Assembly: GCF_036227205.1 (NCBI RefSeq)
Contig: NZ_CP109442.1
Location: 4,960,001 to 5,024,000 of the forward strand
Origin: Amycolatopsis sp. NBC_01480
GTDB taxonomy: Bacteria > Actinomycetota > Actinomycetes > Mycobacteriales > Pseudonocardiaceae
Direction: 5' to 3'
Length of the DNA stretch: 64,000 nt
Under the pieces are notes generated by a model. The model was not told where the DNA came from, did not search any database, and was given only the letters and a program-made list of their open reading frames with translations. How positions within the stretch are numbered: position 1 is the first letter of the stretch; each line of letters begins with the position of its first letter. This document shows positions 50,870 to 59,466 of the stretch, piece after piece. The translations under genes and the position numbers were made by a program.

Positions 50870-52593
50870 CGCGGATCTCGCCCCGGTACCTGCTCCAGTT
50901 CGACGAGCCCGCGGGCTACCTGGACTTCGCCCGGTTCGGCCCGCCGTCCCACGCCGTGCTCGACACCACGGCGAGCCTGCTCGAAGCGGCCACCAAGGCC
51001 GGTCCGTCCACTGTGGACGAGCTGATGCGGCAGGAGACGCGCGCCAAGGCGGCCGCCGCGCGGCTGTGCGGCAGCGACACCGACCACACCGTTTTGCTGC
51101 CGCACACCAGTTTGGGCCTGTTCCAGGCGGCGTTCAACACCCCCGGCGGCGAGGTGCTGGTGTCGGCCGCGGAGTTCCCGGCCAACACCTACCCGTGGGC
51201 CCGCGCCGAGCAGGCCGGGCTGGTCAAGGTGTGGCGGCTGGACGGCGGCCCGGTCACGGCCGATCGGGTGGCCGAGGCGCTGACGCCGGACATCACCACG
51301 GTCTCGGTGAGCGCCGTCGACTTCCGCACCGGCTACCGGGCCGATCTCGCCGCACTGCGCGAGGTTGTCGGCGATCGGCTGCTCGTGGTCGACGGCATCC
51401 AGGGCTTCGGCGTGACCGAGGCGCCGTGGGAGGTCGCGGACGTGCTGGTGGTCGGCGGCCAGAAGTGGCTGCGCGCGGGCTGGGGCACCGGGTTCGCCGT
51501 GCTGTCCGACCGCGCGCTGGAGCGGATGGACCCGATCCTGTCCGGCTGGACCGGCGCGCGCGACCCGGGCCTGTTCGACGACGAGATCCACCCGGCCGAC
51601 ACCACGGCGGCGGGCTGGTCGATCTCCAATCTCAGCCCGATCACGTCGGGCGCCTTCGCCGCCGCGCTCGAGCTGGTGGAGGAGGCCGGCGTCGGGGCGA
51701 TCGCGGGCCGGATCGCCGAACGCCTCGGCTCGCTGGAGGACGTGCTGCGCTCGTGTGGCGCGGAGATCGTGTCCGCGACCGAACGGCGCGCGGGCATCCT
51801 CGCGTTCACGCTGCCCGGTCATCCGGCGGAGCAGGTCGGCGCGGCGCTCGCGTCGGCCGGGATCGCGGCCACGGTACGGCCCGAGCACGTGCGCCTCTCA
51901 CCGCACGCGTCCACGCCGGTGGCCGCGGCCGATCAGCTGCGCGCGGCGCTGGAAACCCTTACCCGGCCACGGAAACCGTTGTCCGTGGTCCCGCCTGCCT
52001 CGTCTGGTGCGGCGACGCCGGAGCTGCTCAGCGCGCTGGTCCCGGCCGTCGACGGGCTGGCCGCGATGCTGGGCCCGGGCAACGAGGTGCTGCTGCACGA
52101 CCTGAGCCGCCTGCCGGACTCGATCGTCGCCATCGCCGGCGACCTGACCGGCCGCACCGTCGGCGGCCCGATGACGGACCTGCTGCTCGGCCTGGTCCGC
52201 CGCGGCACCACCCAGGACCTGACGAACTACCGCACGCACGGCCCGGACGGCCGCGCCATCCGCTCGTCCACCCTCTTCCTGCGCGACGCGGCGAGCGTGG
52301 CGGTCGGCTGCCTGTGCGTGAACAGCGAGCTGCCGGGCGCGGCGCACGCCGAGACCCCGCAGGAGACTTTCCCCCCGGACGTCGACAGCCTCCAGCGCTT
52401 CCTGGTCACCCGCGCGATCGGCAAAGCCGGGATCCCGGTGGAGCTGATGAAAAAACGCCACAAGGCCGCGGTGGTCCGGGAACTGGACGAGGCCGGTTTC
52501 TTCCTGATCAAGGACGCGGTCGACCACCTGGCAGGGCAACTGGACGTCACCCGCTACACGATTTACAACTACCTCAACGAAATCCGCGGCTGA
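50866..52593 (+). CDS. Fusion of class-V PLP aminotransferase/desulfurase-like domain with YheO-type PAS + HTH regulator
   Basis: This 575-residue protein has two halves. Residues 1-360 form a class V PLP fold: HTSLGLFQAAFNTPGGEVLV, the phosphate-side LLVVDGIQGFG and the Schiff-base Lys in VGGQKWLRAGWGTGF. Residues about 380-490 match a YheO-like PAS domain (NEVLLHDLSRLPDSIVAIAG, LTNYRTHGPDGRAIRSSTLF) and 510-575 a DauR/YheO-type HTH (VELMKKRHKAAVVRELDEAG, LDVTRYTIYNYLNEIR). YheO/DauR proteins control D-arginine or amino-acid use. One chain may therefore sense and metabolise the amino acid that the upstream ABC system imports. That is inference. Confidence 0.82.
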   Translation: MTRISPRYLLQFDEPAGYLDFARFGPPSHAVLDTTASLLEAATKAGPSTVDELMRQETRAKAAAARLCGSDTDHTVLLPHTSLGLFQAAFNTPGGEVLVSAAEFPANTYPWARAEQAGLVKVWRLDGGPVTADRVAEALTPDITTVSVSAVDFRTGYRADLAALREVVGDRLLVVDGIQGFGVTEAPWEVADVLVVGGQKWLRAGWGTGFAVLSDRALERMDPILSGWTGARDPGLFDDEIHPADTTAAGWSISNLSPITSGAFAAALELVEEAGVGAIAGRIAERLGSLEDVLRSCGAEIVSATERRAGILAFTLPGHPAEQVGAALASAGIAATVRPEHVRLSPHASTPVAAADQLRAALETLTRPRKPLSVVPPASSGAATPELLSALVPAVDGLAAMLGPGNEVLLHDLSRLPDSIVAIAGDLTGRTVGGPMTDLLLGLVRRGTTQDLTNYRTHGPDGRAIRSSTLFLRDAASVAVGCLCVNSELPGAAHAETPQETFPPDVDSLQRFLVTRAIGKAGIPVELMKKRHKAAVVRELDEAGFFLIKDAVDHLAGQLDVTRYTIYNYLNEIRG

Positions 52594-52607
52594 GGGTCCC
52601 GGCCGAA

Positions 52608-52692
52608 GCGCCCCAATGTGGCGTTGGTTGCGTTGAACGCACCGAACGCCACATTGGGTGCGTTGAGCGCACCGAACGCCACATTGGGGCGC
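52608..52692. repeat. Nested inverted and tandem repeat between convergent genes
   Basis: Two 30-bp direct units (52629-52658 and 52659-52688) differ at one base and contain the CACATTGGG core. The outer 18 bases GCGCCCCAATGTGGCGTT (52608-52625) and their exact complement at 52675-52692 form an inverted repeat. The array fills the gap between the fusion gene and the convergent glycosyltransferase. Confidence 0.85.
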
Positions 52693-52698
52693 ATTCAG

Positions 52699-53871
52699 CT
52701 ACTTCAGGAACGACTCCACCGCGTCCGCCGCGATGGAGACGCCGCCGTTGGCGCGGGACTCCGCCTTCAGCGTGGCCAGCCGGGCGGCGACCTCCGGGTC
52801 CGACGACACGGCGTCGACCGCTTCACGGAGCGACTCCGCGGTGACCTCGGCGGCCGGCAGGTGACGGCCGACCCCCAACGACTCCAGCAGCGCCGCGTTG
52901 CCGAACTGGTCGACGGCCTGCGGGATCGCGACCGTCGGCACGCCGAACCACAGCGATTCGGTGCAGCTGCCCATGCCAGCGTGCGTGATGAACGCCGACG
53001 CGGCCGCCAGCACCGCCAGCTGCGGCACGCTTTCGTGTGCCTCGAACGAGTCCGGCAGCGGGCCGAGGTCCTCGGCCGGCACGTGCTTGCCGATCGAGAG
53101 CACCACGTGCCAGCCCGAGTCCGCGAACGCCGAGATGCAGGCCCGGTAGACGTCGAGCTGATCGGTGAACGCCGTGCCGAACGACACCAGCAGCACCGGC
53201 TTCCCGTCCGCCGGCGGGGTCCAGCTCCGGTCCGCCAGCCGCAGCGGGTCCAGGCACGGGCCCACGAACCGCACGTTCGACGGCACCCGCTCGGCGTTCG
53301 GCTGCATCGCGCGCGGGATCAGCGAGAGCACCTGCCCCGGGTGGGCGATCCAGTCCCAGCCCTCGGCGATGATGCCGTTTTCCTTCAGCCACTCGGTATA
53401 CGCGCGGTTGTAGTCCACTCCGGACGGTGACGAGCGGAGCGGGCCGAGCACCTCGGCCAAATCCTGTTCGTAGCCGTCCCACGCCACCATCGACGGCGAC
53501 AACTGCACGGCCGGGACGCCGTAGCGCTCGCCGAGCAGCGGCGCGCCGAGGCCGCCGATGTCGTACAGCAGCAGGTCCGGGCGGTCCTCGTCGAACCTGG
53601 CGGTGAGCTGCGGGTGGATGGTGATGGCCTCGTCGAGGAAGACCCGTATCCCGTCGGCCGGGTCCTCTGGCCAGGCCGCGGCGTCGCCGATCGGGAAGAT
53701 CGTCGGATGGGCGACGACCTCGGCCCCGGTGGGCTCGACGAGCCCGGTCAGCGGCTCGCCGACGACGTAGCTGACCCGGTGGCCCCGCCCGGTCAGCTCC
53801 CGGATCAGCGCGAGCGACGGGTAGACGTGGCTGGGCGCGCTACAGCCGACCATGACGATGTGCTGGGGCAT
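52699..53871 (-). CDS. Macrolide-type glycosyltransferase (MGT/OleD family)
   Basis: This 390-residue GT-B fold enzyme has GAAAGGA upstream of its ATG. The N-terminal acceptor domain starts HIVMVGCSAPSHVYPSLALI, and the C-terminal donor domain carries VSFGTAFTDQLDVYR and the UDP-sugar motif FITHAGMGSCTESLWFGVPT with PQAVDQFGNA. This family glucosylates macrolides or other small molecules, often for self-resistance, using UDP-glucose. It is transcribed alone. Confidence 0.9.
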   Translation of the reverse strand: MPQHIVMVGCSAPSHVYPSLALIRELTGRGHRVSYVVGEPLTGLVEPTGAEVVAHPTIFPIGDAAAWPEDPADGIRVFLDEAITIHPQLTARFDEDRPDLLLYDIGGLGAPLLGERYGVPAVQLSPSMVAWDGYEQDLAEVLGPLRSSPSGVDYNRAYTEWLKENGIIAEGWDWIAHPGQVLSLIPRAMQPNAERVPSNVRFVGPCLDPLRLADRSWTPPADGKPVLLVSFGTAFTDQLDVYRACISAFADSGWHVVLSIGKHVPAEDLGPLPDSFEAHESVPQLAVLAAASAFITHAGMGSCTESLWFGVPTVAIPQAVDQFGNAALLESLGVGRHLPAAEVTAESLREAVDAVSSDPEVAARLATLKAESRANGGVSIAADAVESFLK

Positions 53872-54049
53872 GAACTGTCCTTTCCGGACTGAAACGGAAG
53901 GACGGCGCGCAGAAGAGGGGCCGCCCGGTGGCGGGCGGCCCGGAGAGTCACGCCGTCTCAGTGACTGCGCAGGCGCATGAAGTAGGTCATGGGCGACACG
54001 GTAGAGGTCGGCGCGGCTAGCGACCAACCGGTTTTCCGCCGCTCACCAA

Positions 54050-54099
54050 GGCTTGTGAGTGTTTAGGACGGTTAGAACCGTCTTAAACACTCACGAGCC
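54050..54099. repeat. Long intergenic palindrome, family 1, second copy
   Basis: GGCTTGTGAGTGTTTAGGAC plus GGTT (54050-54073) pairs with 54076-54099 around a two-base loop, with two mismatches. The core GTGAGTGTT...GACGGTT...AACACTCAC is shared with the element at 44802-44847. Confidence 0.75.
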
Positions 54100-54126
54100 C
54101 TTCGCAGGGGCTTTCCGAAGCAGGGA

Positions 54127-54143
54127 ACTTTGTGTTACAAAGT
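54127..54143. promoter_or_regulatory. Palindromic operator ACTTTGT-GTT-ACAAAGT
   Basis: A perfect 7+7 inverted repeat lies 41 bases before the ABC ATPase start. A second, weaker repeat (GGTTTGCAACGCAAAGTT, 54151-54168) follows. The winged-helix protein encoded at 56528-56845 in the same operon is the obvious binder, giving autoregulation. Confidence 0.7.
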
Positions 54144-54183
54144 GCAGGCAAGGTTTGCAACGCAAAGTTCTGGGGGAACGAAG

Positions 54184-55086
54184 ATGAGCGAGGCATTCAG
54201 CCTACGGGGGCTGACCAAGAGATTCGGCCCGGTACTGGCGGTCGACGGGCTGTCCGTCGAGGTCAGCCGGGGTGAGGTGGTCGCGCTGCTCGGGCCCAAC
54301 GGTGCGGGCAAGTCCACCACCGTCGACATGCTGCTGGGGCTGACCCACCCGGATCAGGGACAGGTGCGGGTCTTCGGGGCCGGGCCGCGGGAGGCGATCG
54401 ACAGCGGACGCATCGCGGCGATGGTGCAGAACGGGTTCCTGCTGCGGGACGTCACCCCGGCCGAGCTGGTCGGGCTGCTGCGCTCGATGCACCGCAAGCC
54501 GTTGCCGGTCAAGGAGGTCTTCGAGCGGGCCGGGATCACCGAGTTCGCGAACCGCCGCTGCGGCAAGCTGTCCGGCGGCGAGCTCCAGCGCGTCCGGTAC
54601 GCGCTGGCGCTGACCGGTGACCCGGAGCTGCTGGTGCTCGACGAGCCGACGGCGGCCATGGACGTGGACGGAAGGCGCGCGTTCTGGGCGTCGATGCGCG
54701 AGTTCAGCGCGTCCGGGCGCACGGTCCTGTTCGCGACGCACTACCTCGCCGAGGCCGAGGACTTCGCCGACCGCGTGGTGCTGATGCGCCACGGCCGGGT
54801 GGTCGCCGACGGGCCGGTCGCGCAGGTCCGCGCCGCCGTCTCCGGGCGGGTGCTGCGGGCCGTGGTGCCGGGCGCCGGCCAGGCCGCGCTGGCCGCGCTC
54901 GCCGGCGTCACCACCGCGCGCGTCCAGGGCGGGCGCGCCGAACTGGCCTGCGCCGACTCCGACCTCGCGATCCGCGCGCTGCTCACCGCCTTCCCGCTCG
55001 CCTCCGACATCGAGATCACCGCCGTCGGCCTGGAAGAAGCCTTCCTGGCACTGACCGCCGACGAGCCGGAAGGAGCGCTCCGATGA
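54184..55086 (+). CDS. ABC-2 type transporter ATP-binding protein
   Basis: This 300-residue protein starts at the ATG at 54184 with GGGGGAA upstream. Walker A is LLGPNGAGKSTTVDMLLGL, the signature is LSGGELQRVRYALAL, Walker B is LLVLDEPTAAMDVDG and the His loop is FATHYLAEAEDFADRVVLM. The C-terminal accessory domain is typical of drug or bacteriocin exporters of the DrrA/CcmA type. The stop overlaps the permease ATG (ATGA). Confidence 0.93.
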   Translation: MSEAFSLRGLTKRFGPVLAVDGLSVEVSRGEVVALLGPNGAGKSTTVDMLLGLTHPDQGQVRVFGAGPREAIDSGRIAAMVQNGFLLRDVTPAELVGLLRSMHRKPLPVKEVFERAGITEFANRRCGKLSGGELQRVRYALALTGDPELLVLDEPTAAMDVDGRRAFWASMREFSASGRTVLFATHYLAEAEDFADRVVLMRHGRVVADGPVAQVRAAVSGRVLRAVVPGAGQAALAALAGVTTARVQGGRAELACADSDLAIRALLTAFPLASDIEITAVGLEEAFLALTADEPEGALR

Positions 55087-55817
55087 ACTTCGTCTACTTG
55101 CGACTGGAGATCCTCCGGATCGTCCGCAGCCCGCAGTTCGCCCTCTTCACCATCGCCGTGCCGCTGGGCATGTTCCTGTTGTTCGGCGGCCTGTTCGGGG
55201 ATCTGGCCGGGCCGGACGGGATCAAGGCGAGCGTCACCACGATGATCAACATGGGCGCGTACGGCGCGATGAGCGGCGCCCTGTTCACCGGCACCCGCGT
55301 CGCGACCGAGCGGACTGACGGCTGGCAGCGGCAGTTGCGCCTGACACCGATGCGCGGGCCGGGATACTTGTTCGTGAAGATCGCGTCGGCGATGGCGATG
55401 GCTCTGCCCGTGCTGCTGGTGATCTTCGTGGCCGGCGCGCTGCGCGGGGTGGACCTGACCGTCGCGCAGTGGGTGCTCAGCGGGCTCGGGCTGTGGCTCG
55501 GCGCGCTGCCGTTCGCGGTGCTGGGGCTGCTGCTCGGCCTGTTCGGCAAGGGCGACACGGTCGGCGCGATGACCGGGGCGCTGATGCTGCCACTGGGCGT
55601 CTTCGGCGGGCTGTGGATGCCGCTGTCGATCATGCCGGACTGGATGTCGACGGTCGCGCACTTCTTCCCGACGTTCTGGCTGGGCCGGGTCGGCACGCTG
55701 CCGGTGACCCACGAGGCCGGGCTGGGCCTGGCCGCCGCCGTGCTCGCCGCGTGGCTGGTGGTGCCCGCGCTGGTGGTGGTGCGGCGCTTCCGGTTGGACA
55801 CGGCGAAGGTCGGTTGA
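55083..55817 (+). CDS. ABC-2 type permease
   Basis: This 244-residue membrane protein has six predicted helices, among them FALFTIAVPLGMFLLFGGLF and AMALPVLLVIFVAGAL. It also has the ABC-2 conserved region LPFAVLGLLLGLFGKGDTVG with LPLGVFGGLWMPLSIMPDWM. Together with the upstream ATPase it forms a two-protein exporter for a small molecule or peptide of unknown identity. Confidence 0.92.
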   Translation: MNFVYLRLEILRIVRSPQFALFTIAVPLGMFLLFGGLFGDLAGPDGIKASVTTMINMGAYGAMSGALFTGTRVATERTDGWQRQLRLTPMRGPGYLFVKIASAMAMALPVLLVIFVAGALRGVDLTVAQWVLSGLGLWLGALPFAVLGLLLGLFGKGDTVGAMTGALMLPLGVFGGLWMPLSIMPDWMSTVAHFFPTFWLGRVGTLPVTHEAGLGLAAAVLAAWLVVPALVVVRRFRLDTAKVG

Positions 55818-55871
55818 CGACGTGTTAGCTTCCGTGCTGCATGTGGGGTCAGCACGGTGGAGGGGCGAATC

Positions 55872-56531
55872 ATGGTGGAAGACGACGAGACACCGCCGCT
55901 GTCGGCGGAGGAGTCGCTGAACCTGATCGCCCGGCAGAACGAGCGGATGCGCCGGGAGCTGGGGGCGAGCCCGGCGCGGCTGCTCGGGGTATGGGCCTTC
56001 GCGTGGCTGGTCGGCTGGGGACTGGTGTACCTGGCCGATCCCAGCCACGCGAAGCCGCTCCTGCCCGGCTGGGTCGCCGCGGTGGTGGTGGCGGTGTTGT
56101 TCGTCGCCGGGATCGCCTACTCCATCTTCTACGGCAGCCGGGTCAACCGCGGCATCCGCGGCCCGTCCCAGCTCGTCGGCGCGATGTACGGATGGAGCTG
56201 GATGATCTCCTTCGCCGCGCTGACGGTGGTCAACCTCCGCGTGATGGCGGTGGCCCAGCTGGCCCCGGCGACGATCTCCCTGCTGTGGTCGGGCACCTCG
56301 CTGCTGGTCACCGGCGCGCTCTACCTCACGGGCGGGATGCTCTGGCAGGACAAGCTGCAGTACGGCTTCGGCGTGTGGATCATCGTCTGCGGCGGGGCCA
56401 GCGTGCTGGTCGGCGTCCCGGGCAATTTCCTGGTGCTGTGCCTGGCCGGCGGGGGCGGGTTCCTGGTCGCCTCGCTCGTCTACTACCTGCGTGAGCGCCG
56501 TGGCCGTCCGATCGGGACGAGGCGCCGGTGA
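55872..56531 (+). CDS. Membrane protein of the exporter operon
   Basis: This 219-residue protein uses the ATG at 55872 with GGAGGGG eight bases upstream. A charged N-terminus (ESLNLIARQNERMRRELG) precedes about six hydrophobic segments (LLGVWAFAWLVGWGLVYL, AVVVAVLFVAGIAYSIFYG, LVTGALYLTGGML and others). No known family was recognised. Its stop overlaps the winged-helix gene start (GTGA), so it is co-regulated with the exporter. Confidence 0.75.
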   Translation: MVEDDETPPLSAEESLNLIARQNERMRRELGASPARLLGVWAFAWLVGWGLVYLADPSHAKPLLPGWVAAVVVAVLFVAGIAYSIFYGSRVNRGIRGPSQLVGAMYGWSWMISFAALTVVNLRVMAVAQLAPATISLLWSGTSLLVTGALYLTGGMLWQDKLQYGFGVWIIVCGGASVLVGVPGNFLVLCLAGGGGFLVASLVYYLRERRGRPIGTRRR

Positions 56532-56845
56532 CGGAGTCCGCGCTGCCCGAGCTCGACCCCGTCATCCACGCCCAGGCCCGGCTGCGGGTCACGGTCGCGC
56601 TGGCCGGGCTGCGCGCCGAGGACCAGATCACCTTCCCGCGGCTGCAGCAGCTGCTCGAGATGACCGCCGGCAACCTCTCCACCCACCTGCGCAAGCTCGA
56701 AGACGCCGAGTACGTGCAGATCACCAAGGCCCACGAGCACCGCACGCCGGTCACCCTGGTCCGGCTGACGGCCAAGGGGCGCGCCGCGTTCGAGGCCTAC
56801 ACCCAGGCGCTGCACCGGCTGCTGGACGCCACCGGCGGGAGCTGA
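56528..56845 (+). CDS. Winged-helix (HTH_27/MarR-like) regulator
   Basis: This 105-residue protein has the compact winged-helix fold: IHAQARLRVTVALAGLRAED, ITFPRLQQLLEMTAGNLSTHLRKLE, and a wing at YVQITKAHEHRTPVTLVRLTAKG. Such regulators control ABC exporters in their own operon. The ACTTTGT-N3-ACAAAGT palindrome at the head of the operon is a likely target. Confidence 0.88.
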   Translation: MTESALPELDPVIHAQARLRVTVALAGLRAEDQITFPRLQQLLEMTAGNLSTHLRKLEDAEYVQITKAHEHRTPVTLVRLTAKGRAAFEAYTQALHRLLDATGGS

Positions 56846-56849
56846 GGAC

Positions 56850-58166
56850 GTGCCCCGCTGGGTGATCCACCTCGACCTGGACGCCTTCTTCGCCTCGGCC
56901 GAGCAGCTCACCCGGCCCACGCTGCGCGGCCGTTCCGTGGTGGTCGGCGGCACCGGACCGCGTGGCGTCGTGGCCGGGGCGAGTTACGAATCGCGCGAGT
57001 ACGGCGTTCGCTCGGCGATGCCGATGTCGCAGGCCCGGCGGATGCTGCCCGCGGGCGCGGTGATCCTGCCGCCGCGGTTCCGGCTGTACGAACGGCTCAG
57101 CAAACAGGTTTTCGACGTGGTGTCCTCGGTCGCGCCGGTGCTGGAGCGGATCTCGCTCGACGAGGCGTTCGCGGAGCCGCCGTCTTTGGCCCACGCCTCG
57201 ATCGACGAGGTGACGGCGTTCGCCGAAGACCTGCGCGCGCGGATCCGCACCGAGACAGGCCTGACTGCATCGATCGGGGCGGGCACGGGGAAACAGGTCG
57301 CGAAGATCGGCTCGGACCGGGCGAAGCCGGACGGACTGCTGGTGGTGCCGCCGGGTGCCGAGCGGGAGTTCCTGGCGCCGCTGCCGGTGCGCGCGCTGTG
57401 GGGGATCGGCCCGGTGGCCGAGGCGAACCTGCGCACCATCGGCGTGAAAACGCTGGGGGAGCTGGCGAACCTCCCGGAATCGGACGCGGTCGCGACGCTG
57501 GGCGGCGCCGTCGGGCGGGAGCTGCGCAAGCTCGCGGGCGGCACGGACGACCGTCCGGTGGCCGAGCGCGGGGAGGCCAAGCAGGTCAGCGCGGAGACGA
57601 CGTTCGACGTGGACGTGGTCGACCTGGCCCGGCTGCGCGCCGAGGTCCGCCGGATCGCCACGGGCGCCCACGCGCGGCTGGTCAAGGCCGGCCGCGTCGC
57701 CCGCACAGTGGTGATCAAGCTGCGGCACACGGACATGAGCACGGTGACCCGGTCGGAGACCACGGCGTCACCCACCGACGATCTCGAGCAGCTCGCCGCC
57801 ACCGCCGAGCGGCTCCTGCTGGACCCCGCCCAGTTCGGCGGCGTGCGGCTGGCGGGGGTGGCGTTCAGCGGCCTTTCGGTTCCGCACCAGGACGCGCTGT
57901 TCACGCTCACTGTGCCTGCCGTGTCGGAACCTGTAGTGGCGGTGGAGCCTTCCCCGGGCGGCGCTGCGCCGGTGTCGTCGAGTGGCTGGCGGCCTGGTGA
58001 CGATGTGGTGCACGCGGAGTTCGGCACGGGCTGGGTGCAGGGTGCGGGGCACAACCGGGTGACGGTGCGGTTCGAGACGCTGGCGTCGGGCCCGGGGGTG
58101 GCGCGGACGTTCGAGCAGTCGGATCCGGCGCTGACCCGCGGCGAGCCGTGGGACTGTCTGGAGTAG
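56850..58166 (+). CDS. dinB: DNA polymerase IV (Y-family)
   Basis: This 438-residue protein (GTG start) has Y-family motifs: HLDLDAFFASAEQ with metal-binding Asp, GVRSAMPMSQA, and ISLDEAFAE with the second acidic pair. A thumb helix-hairpin-helix region (LPVRALWGIGPVAEANLRTI) follows, then a little-finger domain ending near residue 355. The C-terminal 80 residues carry a small beta-rich WRPGDDVVHAEFGTGWVQGA module seen in many actinobacterial homologs. It does error-prone bypass of DNA lesions. No LexA box is visible upstream. Confidence 0.93.
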   Translation: MPRWVIHLDLDAFFASAEQLTRPTLRGRSVVVGGTGPRGVVAGASYESREYGVRSAMPMSQARRMLPAGAVILPPRFRLYERLSKQVFDVVSSVAPVLERISLDEAFAEPPSLAHASIDEVTAFAEDLRARIRTETGLTASIGAGTGKQVAKIGSDRAKPDGLLVVPPGAEREFLAPLPVRALWGIGPVAEANLRTIGVKTLGELANLPESDAVATLGGAVGRELRKLAGGTDDRPVAERGEAKQVSAETTFDVDVVDLARLRAEVRRIATGAHARLVKAGRVARTVVIKLRHTDMSTVTRSETTASPTDDLEQLAATAERLLLDPAQFGGVRLAGVAFSGLSVPHQDALFTLTVPAVSEPVVAVEPSPGGAAPVSSSGWRPGDDVVHAEFGTGWVQGAGHNRVTVRFETLASGPGVARTFEQSDPALTRGEPWDCLE

Positions 58167-58184
58167 ACAGACGGCGGGTTTTGC

Positions 58185-59078
58185 TCAGTCGCCGCGGGCT
58201 TCGAGCGCGGCGGCTACGAACGACGTGACCAGCGGCCGCCGGTCGTGCTCGTTCCAAGCCAGCACCAGACGGCTGGGCGGGGCGTCGGCGATCGGGACGG
58301 TGACCAGGCCGGGCGGGATCGGCTCGACCAGCGAGCGGGGCAGCACCCCGATCACCCGGCTCACTGTGATCAGGTGCAGCAGCTGGACCACGTCGGTGAT
58401 CTCGGGACCGGCGTCCGGGACGGCTTGGCCCTTCCGGCGCGGCAGGACGTTCTCGTCGGGACCGGTGCCGTCGCTGGGAATCCCCTTCCAGCGCGGCAGG
58501 ATCTCACCGTCCAAATCGGACATCTGCACCGAGCCGCGTCCGGCCAGCCGGTGTCCGGACGGCAGGATGGCCACCCGGTCCTCGACGTGCAGCGTCTCGT
58601 GGGCCAGGCCGTCGAGATCGTCGAACGGCGCGTAGAGCAGGCCGACGTCGGCCCGGCCGTCGCGCAGGAACTCGGTGCGGTCGGCGGGGCCGCTGAACAG
58701 GATGTCCACCCGGCGCGCGTCCGGATGGTGGGAGTACTCGCCGAGGATCCCGGACAGCAGCTGGGCGTCGCCGCCGGGTTTGAGCACCAGTCGCAGGTGG
58801 GCCTGGTCGTCGCCGGCGCGGCGGGCGTTGCGGACGGCGGCGCTCACCGCGTTCAGCGCGTGCCGCCCATGCTCCTGCAGCGCCTCCCCGGACGGCGTCA
58901 GCGAGACGTGCCGGCTCGAGCGGACGAACAGCCGGACGCCGAGCCGGCTCTCGATCCGCTGGATCGCCTTCGACAACGCCGGCTGCGCGATCGAGAGCCG
59001 GGTGGCGGCCCGCCCGAAGTGCAGCTCGTCCGCGACCGCGATGAAGTACTCCAGCTCCCGCGTTTCCAGTTCGACCAT
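58185..59078 (-). CDS. LysR-family transcriptional regulator
   Basis: This 297-residue protein has a standard N-terminal winged helix (LETRELEYFIAVADELHFGR, ATRLSIAQPALSKAIQRIE) and a periplasmic-binding-like effector domain. It diverges from the SDR/amidohydrolase operon and presumably activates it in response to the substrate. Confidence 0.93.
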   Translation of the reverse strand: MVELETRELEYFIAVADELHFGRAATRLSIAQPALSKAIQRIESRLGVRLFVRSSRHVSLTPSGEALQEHGRHALNAVSAAVRNARRAGDDQAHLRLVLKPGGDAQLLSGILGEYSHHPDARRVDILFSGPADRTEFLRDGRADVGLLYAPFDDLDGLAHETLHVEDRVAILPSGHRLAGRGSVQMSDLDGEILPRWKGIPSDGTGPDENVLPRRKGQAVPDAGPEITDVVQLLHLITVSRVIGVLPRSLVEPIPPGLVTVPIADAPPSRLVLAWNEHDRRPLVTSFVAAALEARGD

Positions 59079-59085
59079 GCCTCCA

Positions 59086-59103
59086 GGTTATCGCCGGATA
59101 GCC
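59086..59103. promoter_or_regulatory. LysR-box-like repeat between divergent genes
   Basis: GGTTATC-GCCG-GATAGCC is an 18-bp near-perfect inverted repeat containing a T-N11-A pattern, located between the lysR start (59078) and the operon start (59149). Confidence 0.55.
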
Positions 59104-59148
59104 AATGGATCTTGGACGGCCCGGTCTTTTCGCGCCGATAATCGAGGC

Positions 59149-59466
59149 ATGATCAACCACACGATGATCGTCTCCTTCGATCAGCCCCTCCCGGACAGCG
59201 AGCTGGATCAATACCTGGCAGATGTGGAACGGGCCGCGCTCGCGACCGGTCTCCTGCAGTCGGCCGTGAGCCGGCGCCACCTGCCGATCCTCGGTGAGGA
59301 GGCCATCCCGGCGCTGATCGCGACCGCGATCGTGCAGTTCGCCGTGGCCGACACCGAGGCGCTGGCGAAGGCGTTCGCCGACCCCGGCCTGCACGAGGTG
59401 ATCGACCGCTGGCAGTCGCGGCACTCGTACCAGGTTGCCTGGGCGAACCACGAAGCCCTGTCATGA
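59149..59466 (+). CDS. Small conserved protein of the LysR-controlled operon
   Basis: This 105-residue protein (MIVSFDQPLPDSELDQYLAD start; AIVQFAVADTEALAKAF; VIDRWQSRHSYQVAW) has a ferredoxin-like alpha/beta pattern, as in EthD/Dabb or muconolactone-isomerase-like small enzymes. Its TGA overlaps the SDR ATG. Exact function is unknown; it may be an isomerase or cyclase helper. Confidence 0.65.
   Translation: MINHTMIVSFDQPLPDSELDQYLADVERAALATGLLQSAVSRRHLPILGEEAIPALIATAIVQFAVADTEALAKAFADPGLHEVIDRWQSRHSYQVAWANHEALS

Noticed and set aside
51066..52844. 592-codon plus-strand frame overlapping the PLP/YheO fusion
   Set aside because: Arg/Pro-rich, no domain, and runs through the intergenic repeat; the overlapping frame has all the motifs.
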